From positions 496,001 to 560,000 of the forward strand of contig JADJTR010000002.1 of assembly GCA_016711085.1 (NCBI GenBank): DNA of 64,000 nucleotides, in the 5' to 3' direction. Source of the stretch: Phyllobacteriaceae bacterium (GTDB taxonomy: Bacteria; Pseudomonadota; Alphaproteobacteria; Rhizobiales; Rhizobiaceae). The translations under genes and the position numbers were made by a program. The notes under the pieces were generated by a model. It was not told the DNA's origin. It ran no database searches and saw nothing but the letters and a program-made list of their open reading frames with translations. Shown piece after piece: positions 25,228-34,657 of this stretch. Numbering within the stretch: the stretch's first letter is position 1; every line of letters begins with the position of its first letter.

Positions 25228-26226
25228 TCACGCCAGCGCGTTCGCCTCGCGGAACGAGACCAGGCGCTTGCCTTTTTCATCCCACAGCGCCAGCCGCACG
25301 CATTTGATGCTGTCCCAGAACGTCAGCCGGCCGAGGCCCGTGAGTTCCGGATGGTCTTTCAGCACCTGCGGCAGGCGGAAGAACGGGATGCGGCTCGCCA
25401 GATGATGGACATGGTGGATGCCGATATTTCCCGTGGCCCACATCATCGGCTTGGGCAGATCGTAATAGGACGACCCGTGCAGGGCGGCCTGCTCGCGCTC
25501 CCATTCGCTGGCGTGCTCCCAATAGGTCGGGTTGAATTGGTGCTGCACGTAGAACATCCAGACGCCGATGATGGCGGCGAGCACGACCAGCGGCATATGC
25601 AGGAACAGGAATGTCTTCAGGCCGAAGACGAGGATCAGGATGGCGACCAGCGCCACCAGACCGGCATTGGTGCCCATGGTCGAGAGCCACGGTCCCGCGC
25701 CGCTTCGCCAGGCGCCCGCCGGCAGGCGGTGCTGGAAGACGAACATGTAGATCGGGCCGATGACGAACAGCACGAAGGGATGGCGGTAAGCGCGATAGGC
25801 GAGGCGGCCGAGCGGCGTTCGCGCCCGGTATTCCGCCACCGTCAGCGTGTTGATGTCGCCGATGCCGCGCTTGTCGAGATTGCCGGACGACGCGTGGTGA
25901 CGGGCGTGGCTGTGCTTCCACCAATCATAGGGGGTCAGCGTCAGCACGCCGAGCGCCCGGCCGATCCAGTCATTGGCGAGATGCGAGGAAAACAGCGATC
26001 CATGGCCGCAATCGTGCTGCAGGATGAACAGGCGCACCAGCAAAACGGCGGTGGGAAGCAGGGCCGCCAGCGCCAGCCAACCACTGACGAAGGAGAGTCC
26101 CCACATGGCGAGCCACAAGGCGGCGAACAGCGTCAGCGTCAACGCCAGTTCCCACATGCCGCGTTTGTTGTCCGGCTCGGCGTAGCGTGCCAGCTTGGGT
26201 ATCCAGATGCGCGTTCCGTGCGGCAT
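25228..26226 (-). CDS. Fatty acid desaturase family membrane protein
   Basis: A 332-aa integral membrane di-iron enzyme that would introduce a double bond into acyl chains or lipids. The three histidine boxes are present: HDCGHG, HSHARHH and, near the end, HHVHH (GIHHVHHLASRIPFFRLPQVL). About four to six hydrophobic helices lie between them. ATG 26226 has GGAG about 10 bases upstream; a longer frame reaches 26337. Substrate and position specificity are not readable. Confidence 0.92.
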   Translation of the reverse strand: MPHGTRIWIPKLARYAEPDNKRGMWELALTLTLFAALWLAMWGLSFVSGWLALAALLPTAVLLVRLFILQHDCGHGSLFSSHLANDWIGRALGVLTLTPYDWWKHSHARHHASSGNLDKRGIGDINTLTVAEYRARTPLGRLAYRAYRHPFVLFVIGPIYMFVFQHRLPAGAWRSGAGPWLSTMGTNAGLVALVAILILVFGLKTFLFLHMPLVVLAAIIGVWMFYVQHQFNPTYWEHASEWEREQAALHGSSYYDLPKPMMWATGNIGIHHVHHLASRIPFFRLPQVLKDHPELTGLGRLTFWDSIKCVRLALWDEKGKRLVSFREANALA

Positions 26227-26408
26227 GTCGCCTGATCTCCCGGCCCCGTTTCTTATCCGTTTCGGTTTCGGGCCGATTTTAATCACCGGGTTAGCGTTTT
26301 CCTGTGACGCTGCAAAGGCAATCGCCCGCGAATGCACGCTTTTTTCGCTTCCATCGCCCTTGCCCGACCGGTTGCCGCGACCATAATCACCGAAAACCGG
26401 AGGCCGAC

Positions 26409-26696
26409 ATGACCAGACCGCGCATCGCCATCACCTATTGCACGCAGTGCTCGTGGCTGTTGCGCGCCGCCTGGATGGCGCAGGAGTTGCTGTCCACTTT
26501 CGGATCCGACATTGGCGAAGTGGCGCTGATCCCGGGCACGGGCGGCGTGTTCGAAATCACCCTCGACCGCGAGACGATCTGGGAGCGCAAGCGCGACGGC
26601 GGCTTTCCGGAAGCGAAGGTGCTGAAGCAGAAAGTGCGCGACATCGTCTGGCCGGAGCGGGATCTGGGGCATTCGGAGCCAAAGAAGGGGGAATAG
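26409..26696 (+). CDS. SelT/SelW/SelH family selenoprotein-like protein (Cys form)
   Basis: A 95-aa thioredoxin-fold protein of the Rdx family. The redox motif CxxC (YCTQCSWLLRAAWMAQELL) takes the place of CxxU in selenoprotein W. Typical core elements are VALIPGTGGVFEITLDRETIWERK, GGFPEAKVLKQKVRDIVWP. The start ATG 26409 follows GGAGG. The protein likely acts in cytoplasmic thiol redox reactions; partners are unknown. Confidence 0.92.
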   Translation: MTRPRIAITYCTQCSWLLRAAWMAQELLSTFGSDIGEVALIPGTGGVFEITLDRETIWERKRDGGFPEAKVLKQKVRDIVWPERDLGHSEPKKGE

Positions 26697-26879
26697 GACA
26701 GGAGGGCGGTAGGGCAGTCGGATGTAGGCAGCAGGGGAGTATTCCGGGCTGCGGTTTCCTTCCTTCGCCGGGATTCCGGCCGTGGAACCCTTTTCTGCCG
26801 GCTGCCGGCTGCCGGCTGCCCCAAGGCCCAACGGCCCTACTGCCCTTTTTTTCGCGCAAATTTCCGTTCAGGATGGCGT
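26697..26879. repeat. Intergenic heptanucleotide repeats
   Basis: This gap contains GGGCGGTAGGGCAGTCGG (26704-26721), a perfect heptamer array of CTGCCGG in about 3.7 copies (26795-26820) and GGCCCTACTGCCCTTTTTTT (from 26833). The first and last are inverted copies of the unit also seen at 24.3 kb. The last, ending in a T run, may double as a terminator. Confidence 0.5.
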
Positions 26880-29372
26880 ATGCGGATCGTCTGGCGCCTT
26901 GCCCTTTGCGTCGTTTTTCTCGGCTTCGCCTTTGCGGCGCAGGCGGGAAAGCGCTCGGCGCTGGTGTTCTCGGCCGAAAAATACGAATTCATCCGCCCGC
27001 TCGACAATCCCGAGAACGACGCCGACGCGGTGGCCGATACGCTGGAAAAGCTGGGCTTCGAGGTGACGGTGGAAAGCGACCGCAACCTGAAAAAGATGCG
27101 GCGCGCGCTCGCCGATTTCCGCGACGAGGCGACCGGCTCGGAGGTGGCGCTGATCTTTTTCGCCGGCCATGGCGTCGAGATCGGCGGGGAGAACCGGCTG
27201 CTCCCAGTCGACGCCGACGCCAGTTCGCTCGAGACTTTGAAAGCGACATCGCTGCCGCTCGAGGAGGCGCGCGCCGCCGTCAACGCGGTTGCGCCGGTGT
27301 CGCTGATCGTCCTCGACGCCTGCCGTGACGATCCTTTCGGCGGGGGAACAGGCGGCGGCCGTTCGGCGAAACCGGTCTCCGACAAGGTGCGCGCCGCGGT
27401 CAAACCGGGCCTCGGCCGCATCGGCAAGGCCGAGAACACGCTGATCGCCTTCTCCGCCTCGCCCGGCGAAACGGCGTCGGACGGCGAGGGCGGCAACTCG
27501 CCCTTTTCCGATGCGCTGTCGCGTTATCTGCCGACCGACGGGCTGGAAATCCGATCGGTGCTGACCCTGGTGCAGCAGGAGGTCTATGACCGCTCGCGCG
27601 GCCGCCAGCTGCCCTATGTCGAAAGCGGCCTGCCAAAGCTGTTTTTCGCGGCACTCGCCGGCGCGCTGGCCGAACGCGAAACATTGTTGATGGCGATGGC
27701 CGATGTCACCGCCGATCTGCGCGCCGAGGTCGAGGCGGTGGCGGCGAAAAACGCCATGCCGCTGGCGCCGCTCTACGCGGCCCTGATCGGCGCCGATCTG
27801 AAGGCGCTGTCGGGCGGCGAGCGCAGCGCCAAGCTGAAGGAAGCCGCGGCCGCCTTCGTCAAGACGCGCGATGATCTCAAGGCCCTTTCGGCCGACGACC
27901 CGGCGGTTGCCAAACTGCGCGAGGAGGCGCAAGCGGCGCTCGATCTCGGCACCTTTGCCGAGGCGCAGGCGAAGTTCGGCCAAGCCGCGGCGATCGACGC
28001 CAAATCGCGCGGCGCGCTGAAGGCCAATTTCGTCGCCCGAACATTGTCGGAAGCCGGCACCCATGCGCTGTCGGGCAGCGCGGCGCGGGCGAAGCTCGAC
28101 TATCCGGCGGCGATTTCGGCCTATGAAAAGGCCGTCGCCCTCTACGCCGAAGTGGACGGAAACGACCCGCCGCTGGAGGATTCGCGCCAGCGCCTCTTCG
28201 CGCTCGAGGCGATCGCCGACATGCGATCCGCCACCGGGCGCACCGATCTGGCGCTGCCGCTCTACGAATCCTTGCGTGGCGTCACCGTGAGGACGGCGGC
28301 GCGGTTTCCCGAGCGGACGACGCTCGCCGGCAATGTCGGCGTCGTCGACGGCAAGATCGGCGACATGCGCGCCGCGCGCGGCGACTTCGCCGGCGCCGAA
28401 GCCTCGTACCGCTCGGCGCTGGCGGTTTCGGAGACCCTGGCGAAGACCGAACCCGGCAATGCGTTCTGGCCGCGCGACATCGCGCTCGGCCACACCAGGC
28501 TCGCCGATCTGGCCAAATCGTCCGGCCGGATCGACGAGGCGCTCAAGCGCTATGAAACGGCGCGCGCGATTGTCGAAAAACTCGCGGCCGAACATCCCGA
28601 AAGCCTCGAAAACAAACGCGACGTGTCGCTGGCGCTGGAGCGCATCGGCGGCGTGCTGATCGTCAAGGGCGACCATGACGGCGCAATCGCCGTGATGCGG
28701 GAATCGAACGGGCTGGCCGGCGAACTGGCGGAATCGGACCCGGCGAGCCTCGTCTACAAGCGCGACCTCAATGTCGGCCATGTGCGCATGGGCGATGCGC
28801 TCGACGGCAAGGGCGATCATCAAGGCGCGCTGGCGGAATACGAAAAAGCGCTGCAAGCCGCCGAATCGCTGGCGGCGGCCGACCCGGCGGCGGCGGAATA
28901 TCAGCGCGACATCGCGGTGGCCATCGAGCGGGTCGCCTTCATCGAGCGCAAGCTCGGCCGCAAGGACGCGGCGCTGGAAAAATACAAGGCGTCGCTCGTC
29001 CGGATGGAAAAGGTCGCGGAAGCCGATCCGGGAAATATCGAACTCAAGCGCTTCGTGGCGATGACCAAAACCTCGATCGGCGACACGCTGATCGAGAAAG
29101 GCGATTATGTCGGCGGGCTGCAGATCTATCGCGACGATCTCGCCACGTCGGAAGCGCTGGTCGCCGCCAATCCGTTGCGGGCCGAATTCCGGCGCGACCT
29201 GATGGTGTCGAACATCCGCCTCGCCACGCTCGGCGACGATCCGGCCGCGCGGCTGCAAAAGGCGCTGGCGCTGGCCGAGGCGATGCAACAGGAAGGGGTG
29301 CTGGCGCCCTCCGACGCGCAGATGCCGACGATGCTGCGGCAATTGCTGGAGACGATGGGCGTCAAGCCTTGA
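26880..29372 (+). CDS. Secreted caspase-like (p20) protease with TPR repeats
   Basis: An 830-aa exported protein. A signal peptide (residues 1-22, ending AAQAG) precedes a caspase/metacaspase p20 domain with the catalytic His97 (LIFFAGHGVEI) and Cys148 (LIVLDACRDDPF). After a linker (about 250-340), roughly ten degenerate tetratricopeptide-type repeats run to the C-terminus, for example LAEYEKALQAAESLAAADPA and GDHDGAIAVMRESNGLAGEL. The gene is alone between an intergenic repeat cluster and a terminator. Bacterial proteins of this plan are thought to act in stress or cell-death proteolysis; the target is unknown. Confidence 0.88.
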   Translation: MRIVWRLALCVVFLGFAFAAQAGKRSALVFSAEKYEFIRPLDNPENDADAVADTLEKLGFEVTVESDRNLKKMRRALADFRDEATGSEVALIFFAGHGVEIGGENRLLPVDADASSLETLKATSLPLEEARAAVNAVAPVSLIVLDACRDDPFGGGTGGGRSAKPVSDKVRAAVKPGLGRIGKAENTLIAFSASPGETASDGEGGNSPFSDALSRYLPTDGLEIRSVLTLVQQEVYDRSRGRQLPYVESGLPKLFFAALAGALAERETLLMAMADVTADLRAEVEAVAAKNAMPLAPLYAALIGADLKALSGGERSAKLKEAAAAFVKTRDDLKALSADDPAVAKLREEAQAALDLGTFAEAQAKFGQAAAIDAKSRGALKANFVARTLSEAGTHALSGSAARAKLDYPAAISAYEKAVALYAEVDGNDPPLEDSRQRLFALEAIADMRSATGRTDLALPLYESLRGVTVRTAARFPERTTLAGNVGVVDGKIGDMRAARGDFAGAEASYRSALAVSETLAKTEPGNAFWPRDIALGHTRLADLAKSSGRIDEALKRYETARAIVEKLAAEHPESLENKRDVSLALERIGGVLIVKGDHDGAIAVMRESNGLAGELAESDPASLVYKRDLNVGHVRMGDALDGKGDHQGALAEYEKALQAAESLAAADPAAAEYQRDIAVAIERVAFIERKLGRKDAALEKYKASLVRMEKVAEADPGNIELKRFVAMTKTSIGDTLIEKGDYVGGLQIYRDDLATSEALVAANPLRAEFRRDLMVSNIRLATLGDDPAARLQKALALAEAMQQEGVLAPSDAQMPTMLRQLLETMGVKP

Positions 29373-29380
29373 GACAAACG

Positions 29381-29405
29381 AAAACCCCGGCCTGAGCCGG
29401 GGTTT
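29381..29405. terminator. Bidirectional intrinsic terminator
   Basis: A perfect stem (AAACCCCGGC / GCCGGGGTTT) with loop CTGA lies 9 bases after the caspase gene stop and ends in A and T runs on the two sides. It can terminate the caspase gene and the convergent rpmE. Confidence 0.85.
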
Positions 29406-29429
29406 GCCGCGAACGCCGTTCCGATCCGG

Positions 29430-29651
29430 TCAGATGCCGAGATTGGAGAACTTGTTCTTGAACTTCGACAGGCGGCCGCCGCGGTCGAGCAGCGTCTGCT
29501 GGCCGCCGGTCCAGGCCGGGTGGGTCGACGGATCGATGTCGAGGTTCAGCGTGTCGCCTTCCTTGCCGTAGGTCGAACGCGTCTTGTAGCTGGTGCCGTC
29601 GGTCATCACCACGGTGATGAAATGGTAGTCGGGATGAATCTTGTCCTGCAT
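29430..29651 (-). CDS. rpmE: 50S ribosomal protein bL31
   Basis: A 73-aa large-subunit ribosomal protein. The start MQDKIHPDYHFITVVMTDGTSYKTRSTYG and the end RGGRLSKFKNKFSNLGI are typical of alphaproteobacterial bL31. The zinc-binding cysteines of the other bL31 form are absent, which is normal in this clade. ATG 29651 is chosen as the family start. It is divergent from the ABC exporter gene, a common arrangement in Rhizobiales. Confidence 0.96.
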   Translation of the reverse strand: MQDKIHPDYHFITVVMTDGTSYKTRSTYGKEGDTLNLDIDPSTHPAWTGGQQTLLDRGGRLSKFKNKFSNLGI

Positions 29652-29825
29652 GGCGCTCGTCCTTGATGCGGCGGGTCTTTCGCAGCGCGTTTCGTCTGCG
29701 ACGATGGCCCGCCGCCATAAAAACTTGAAGCCGCGCGCCATTCCGGGCTACGGCTCCACGGGTCGGGCGTGCCTATACATGAGGCGATCCGTCGAGACAA
29801 GGCCCGCAAATGCAGGGGATGCTGA

Positions 29826-31625
<1,800 letters not shown>

Positions 31626-31628
31626 AGG

Positions 31629-32060
31629 TCAGGCCGGCTTCCAGTCGGCAAGCAGCGTGAGCGCACCGAAGGATGCGGCCTTGGCGGCGTGGCGGCGGTC
31701 GGCAGTGATCAGTGTGCCGCCATTGTGAACAGCCATTGCGTGGTAGATCGAGTCCGCCAGTTGCGGGTAACCGGATTTAGGGTCGCCGGTTTGGGCGATC
31801 TCGCAAGCCAGTTCGTATTCGGCGCGCGTCGGCTCCCGCATCAGGAAACCGCCGGCGCGAAGTTTGTCGATGAAGTCGAGCGTGGCGGGCAAGGGGACCG
31901 ACCAGCGCAGTGCGATTTGCAGGGCTTCTTGAACCAACAGGTTCGGCGCGAGCAGTCCCTTTCCCGATTCGAGCGCGCCGGAAACGAGGGCCCGGGCGGC
32001 TTCGCTGTCCGGTTCGTCGAGGATCAGTTTGGCGAAGACCGACGCGTCGGCGACGATCAT
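31629..32060 (-). CDS. PIN-domain toxin, VapC-like
   Basis: A 143-aa PIN-domain ribonuclease. Conserved acids are Asp5 (IVADASVFAKLIL), Glu44 (LLVQEALQIALRW), Asp in LADSIYHAMAV and Asp in LITADRRHA. It overlaps the upstream antitoxin gene by 4 bases, forming the third complete toxin-antitoxin module of the window. It converges with the ABC exporter gene, 3 bases away. Confidence 0.88.
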   Translation of the reverse strand: MIVADASVFAKLILDEPDSEAARALVSGALESGKGLLAPNLLVQEALQIALRWSVPLPATLDFIDKLRAGGFLMREPTRAEYELACEIAQTGDPKSGYPQLADSIYHAMAVHNGGTLITADRRHAAKAASFGALTLLADWKPA

Positions 32061-32335
32061 TGCCCGCTTCCGCGTTGCCGCGCGCCCAAATAGGCGTCGC
32101 GGTCCGATCGCATCTCGCGAAGAACATCCGTCGAATCGCCCGCGGGATTGGCCACGCGCGGAAAATCGCGGATCGCTTCGACGGCCTTGCGGCGGGCTTC
32201 GATATCCAAAGCCTGCTCGACTGCTTCTTCCACGAAGCGCGAGCGTTCGCTCTTGGCGACAAACAGGTCCAGTTTCCGGCGGGTCGCCGGAGACAGTGTG
32301 AAGGTCGCCCTTTCGCGTGGGCCGGTGACGTTCAT
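32057..32335 (-). CDS. Ribbon-helix-helix-like antitoxin
   Basis: A 92-aa antitoxin. The N-terminal half (ATFTLSPATRRKLDLFVAKS, RSRFVEEAVEQALDIEARRK) has the spacing of a ribbon-helix-helix domain, and the acidic/basic C-terminus should bind the PIN toxin. ATG 32335 is used although the frame is open to 32512, because the extension runs through AT-rich, non-coding-looking DNA. Confidence 0.75.
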   Translation of the reverse strand: MNVTGPRERATFTLSPATRRKLDLFVAKSERSRFVEEAVEQALDIEARRKAVEAIRDFPRVANPAGDSTDVLREMRSDRDAYLGARQRGSGQ

Positions 32336-32540
32336 ATGATTCCGCCTTAAAAAACTATGACTAGTTCGGTATGAATAAAACCATATGGCGAAGAACGCAA
32401 GTCGCTTGGCGATCCGTCGGTTTGGTGCTATTTTTTCTAGAACAATAATTCCAAAACGATTTTTTCTAAACAGGCTTGACGGATACCGGAAAGGTGGTGT
32501 AACTGTAATCACTAGAACCCATTAAATGGAGCTGAATATG
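32336..32540. promoter_or_regulatory. AT-rich divergent intergenic region
   Basis: About 205 bases of unusually low GC, with TTTTTTCTAGAAC and ATTTTTTCTAAAC runs, separate the VapBC module from the RAMA-like gene. It probably carries promoters in both directions and marks an accessory segment. I see no RNA gene or clear operator. Confidence 0.35.
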
Positions 32541-33062
32541 ACTGGAATGGTCCTCCACATCCCCTTTCCCAAGTCGCTTTATGACGACATCGTCCGGTTC
32601 TCAGACGGAAAGCTGAATCCGGCCGTCCTCGCCGAAAACCTCATCGTCGCCTGGATCGAACGCGATCTCGAGTTCGGCGAAGGCGATTATTGGGGCGAGC
32701 GGATCGAGGAAGTCGCCGAGGTCTATGCGCCACACCTGATCAACCGGTGGGAATCGGAACGCGCTAGCAGCGTTACGCAGACGATGCCTAGGCCGCTTAT
32801 CTGGAAAAAGGTGGAAGTTCCCTCGGGAAGCGAAGTCCGAATGGCCTATGATGGAATGCACCACTACGCCGAAGTGCGGGACGGCAAGATTGTCGAAAAC
32901 GGGAACCGATACACCCCGTCCGAGTGGGCTTCCAAGGTCGCGAATGGCACCTCGCGCAATGCGTGGCGAGACCTCTGGTTTCGAAAGCCCCTGTCGAAGA
33001 ACTGGGACTTGGCGGATGACCTGCGCAAGCGCGCCGCTGGCGAACTGAAAATCGCTATTTGA
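32541..33062 (+). CDS. Hypothetical protein with RAMA-like C-terminal domain
   Basis: A 173-aa protein. The C-terminal third (YDGMHHYAEVRDGKIVENGN, RYTPSEWASKVANGTSRNAW, WFRKPL) resembles the RAMA domain (restriction-enzyme adenine methylase associated), a small modified-DNA-reading or DNA-binding fold. The N-terminal half (HIPFPKSLYDDIVRFSDGKLNP) could be a ribbon-helix-helix or regulator-like segment, but I do not recognise it. ATG 32541 is chosen; 32526 is also in frame. It is paired with the small gene at 33074. Confidence 0.65.
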   Translation, partial: TGMVLHIPFPKSLYDDIVRFSDGKLNPAVLAENLIVAWIERDLEFGEGDYWGERIEEVAEVYAPHLINRWESERASSVTQTMPRPLIWKKVEVPSGSEVRMAYDGMHHYAEVRDGKIVENGNRYTPSEWASKVANGTSRNAWRDLWFRKPLSKNWDLADDLRKRAAGELKIAI

Positions 33063-33073
33063 GAGGGTATGTC

Positions 33074-33262
33074 ATGCGCAAGCTTCAGCGAGAGTATTTC
33101 GCCGTTTGCACGGCGGTCGGCCTCCATCCACGAGAAATCGAGTTTCGTGGCAAGCATTTGGCGATCGTTTGCGAGGAAGGCCGGGTATTTTGCCCTTCCA
33201 CGCCCTCCGACTGGCGAACGATGCGTAACCTCAGAGCGTCCGCCAAGAGGCTCGGTCGCTAG
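33074..33262 (+). CDS. Small hypothetical protein
   Basis: A 62-aa basic protein (MRKLQREYFAVCTAVGLHPR, then STPSDWRTMRNLRASAKRLG). GAGAGGG lies 7 bases before ATG 33074, only 11 bases after the RAMA-like gene, so the two are an operon. The pattern of a compact fold ending in SDxRxxxNxRAxxKR is seen in small phage- or plasmid-borne proteins of HicA-like size. I do not assign a function. Confidence 0.6.
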   Translation: MRKLQREYFAVCTAVGLHPREIEFRGKHLAIVCEEGRVFCPSTPSDWRTMRNLRASAKRLGR

Positions 33263-33352
33263 CCTCGGAAGGTCGCTGTTTTGCACTCGCATTGTCGCGA
33301 TATGCGACATTGAGCCTTCAACTCCGAGAAGGTCGCCGCAAAGCAATAGCGG

Positions 33353-34657
33353 TCAATACGCCGGATCCGGCCAGCCCAATTGCTTCCGCAGCCGCTTCAG
33401 CGCGGCGCGGAAGGCATCGGAATCGACATAGTGCTGGTGGCGGTCGGAGGCGACGAGCCTGAGGCCGCCGGCAAGGTCGGTCGGCTGCGCCATCATGGCG
33501 CGGAAACGCTCATGGGCGGCGGGGTCGTCGATTTGTTGACGGATGGCGCGGGCGATCAAATCGCCCTGGTCGTCGAGGAATTTGTAGGCCCCGCCATTGA
33601 CCTCCATCATGCCGGCGACGAACAGGCGCTCGTCCTTCGGCGCGAAGGCGGTCATCCACAGGCGCGGCCGCTTGCCATCCCAGTCGAACAACGCGTCGTC
33701 GATGAAGGGAATCGGCCAATCGTAGCCCGTCGCCAGCACGACCAGATCGACCGCCTCGCGGGAGCCATCGCGAAAGACCACATCGGCGCCGTCGAGGCGT
33801 TCGACATCGCCCTTGGCGCGGATGTCGCCGTGGCGCAGATGGTGGATCAGCTGGTCGTTGAGGATCGGGTGGCTTTCGAGCAGGCGGTGGTCCGGTTTCG
33901 GCAGGCCGAGTTTGGTCAGATCGCCAATCAGCAGGCGCAGCAACACGCCGAAGACGCGCTGCGTCAGCCACATGGGCAGATGCGGTCCCTCGGCGGCGAA
34001 GACGTCGGCCGGTTTGCCGAAAATGTGCTTGGGGATGAAATGATAGCCGCGCCTGACCGAGATGAAGGCGGCGTCGGCTGCGCGCGCCGCGTCGCAGGCG
34101 ATGTCGCAGCCGGAATTGCCTGCCCCGACGATGAGCACGCGCTTGCCGCGAAACCGGTCGGGCGATCTGTAGGCGACCGAATGGATGACCTCGCCGGCGA
34201 AATGGCCGGGGAGCGTCGGCTGGTTCGGCGACCAGTTGGTTCCAGGCGCGGCGATGAGATGGGTGAACTCGTCGGCTTGCGCGCCATTGACATGAACGCG
34301 CCAGCCATTCGAGGTGCGTTCGGTTTTGGTCACGGCGCTGTTGAAACAGATGAACGGGCGCAAGCCTTCGCGGATCGCGAAGTCGCGGATATAGGCGAGG
34401 ATTTGCCGGTTCGACGGATAGTCGGGGTAGTCGTTCGGCATGGGAAAGCCGGCGAAGCCGCTCATGGTCTTCGAGGAAATGAAGTGCGCGCTGTCGTAGA
34501 TGGGCGAACCGGGATTGGCCATGTCCCAGATGCCGCCGACATCGGCATGGCGTTCGAAGATGACAAAGAGCAGGCCCTGGGTTTTCAGGGCGCGCGCTGT
34601 CGCCAGGCCGGATGGCCCGCCGCCGATGATGGCGATGGTCGGTTTTTCCGTCATCAT
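33353..34657 (-). CDS. Flavin-containing monooxygenase-like NAD(P)-binding protein
   Basis: A 434-aa FAD/NADPH flavoprotein. The N-terminal FAD-binding motif is IAIIGGGPSGLATARAL, the second Rossmann motif is VLIVGAGNSGCDIACDAA, and between them FAGEVIHSVAYRSP matches the FMO/Baeyer-Villiger fingerprint FxGxxxH. ATATGYDW-like C-terminal motif appears as LVVLATGYDWPIPFID. It starts within an ATGATGA overlap with the upstream flavoprotein gene, so the two are co-translated and may act on one substrate. Substrate unknown. Confidence 0.9.
   Translation of the reverse strand: MMTEKPTIAIIGGGPSGLATARALKTQGLLFVIFERHADVGGIWDMANPGSPIYDSAHFISSKTMSGFAGFPMPNDYPDYPSNRQILAYIRDFAIREGLRPFICFNSAVTKTERTSNGWRVHVNGAQADEFTHLIAAPGTNWSPNQPTLPGHFAGEVIHSVAYRSPDRFRGKRVLIVGAGNSGCDIACDAARAADAAFISVRRGYHFIPKHIFGKPADVFAAEGPHLPMWLTQRVFGVLLRLLIGDLTKLGLPKPDHRLLESHPILNDQLIHHLRHGDIRAKGDVERLDGADVVFRDGSREAVDLVVLATGYDWPIPFIDDALFDWDGKRPRLWMTAFAPKDERLFVAGMMEVNGGAYKFLDDQGDLIARAIRQQIDDPAAHERFRAMMAQPTDLAGGLRLVASDRHQHYVDSDAFRAALKRLRKQLGWPDPAY

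Noticed and set aside
26795..26820. CTGCCGG tandem array as a possible CRISPR or regulatory array
   Set aside because: The unit is 7 bases with no spacers; it is a simple-sequence repeat.
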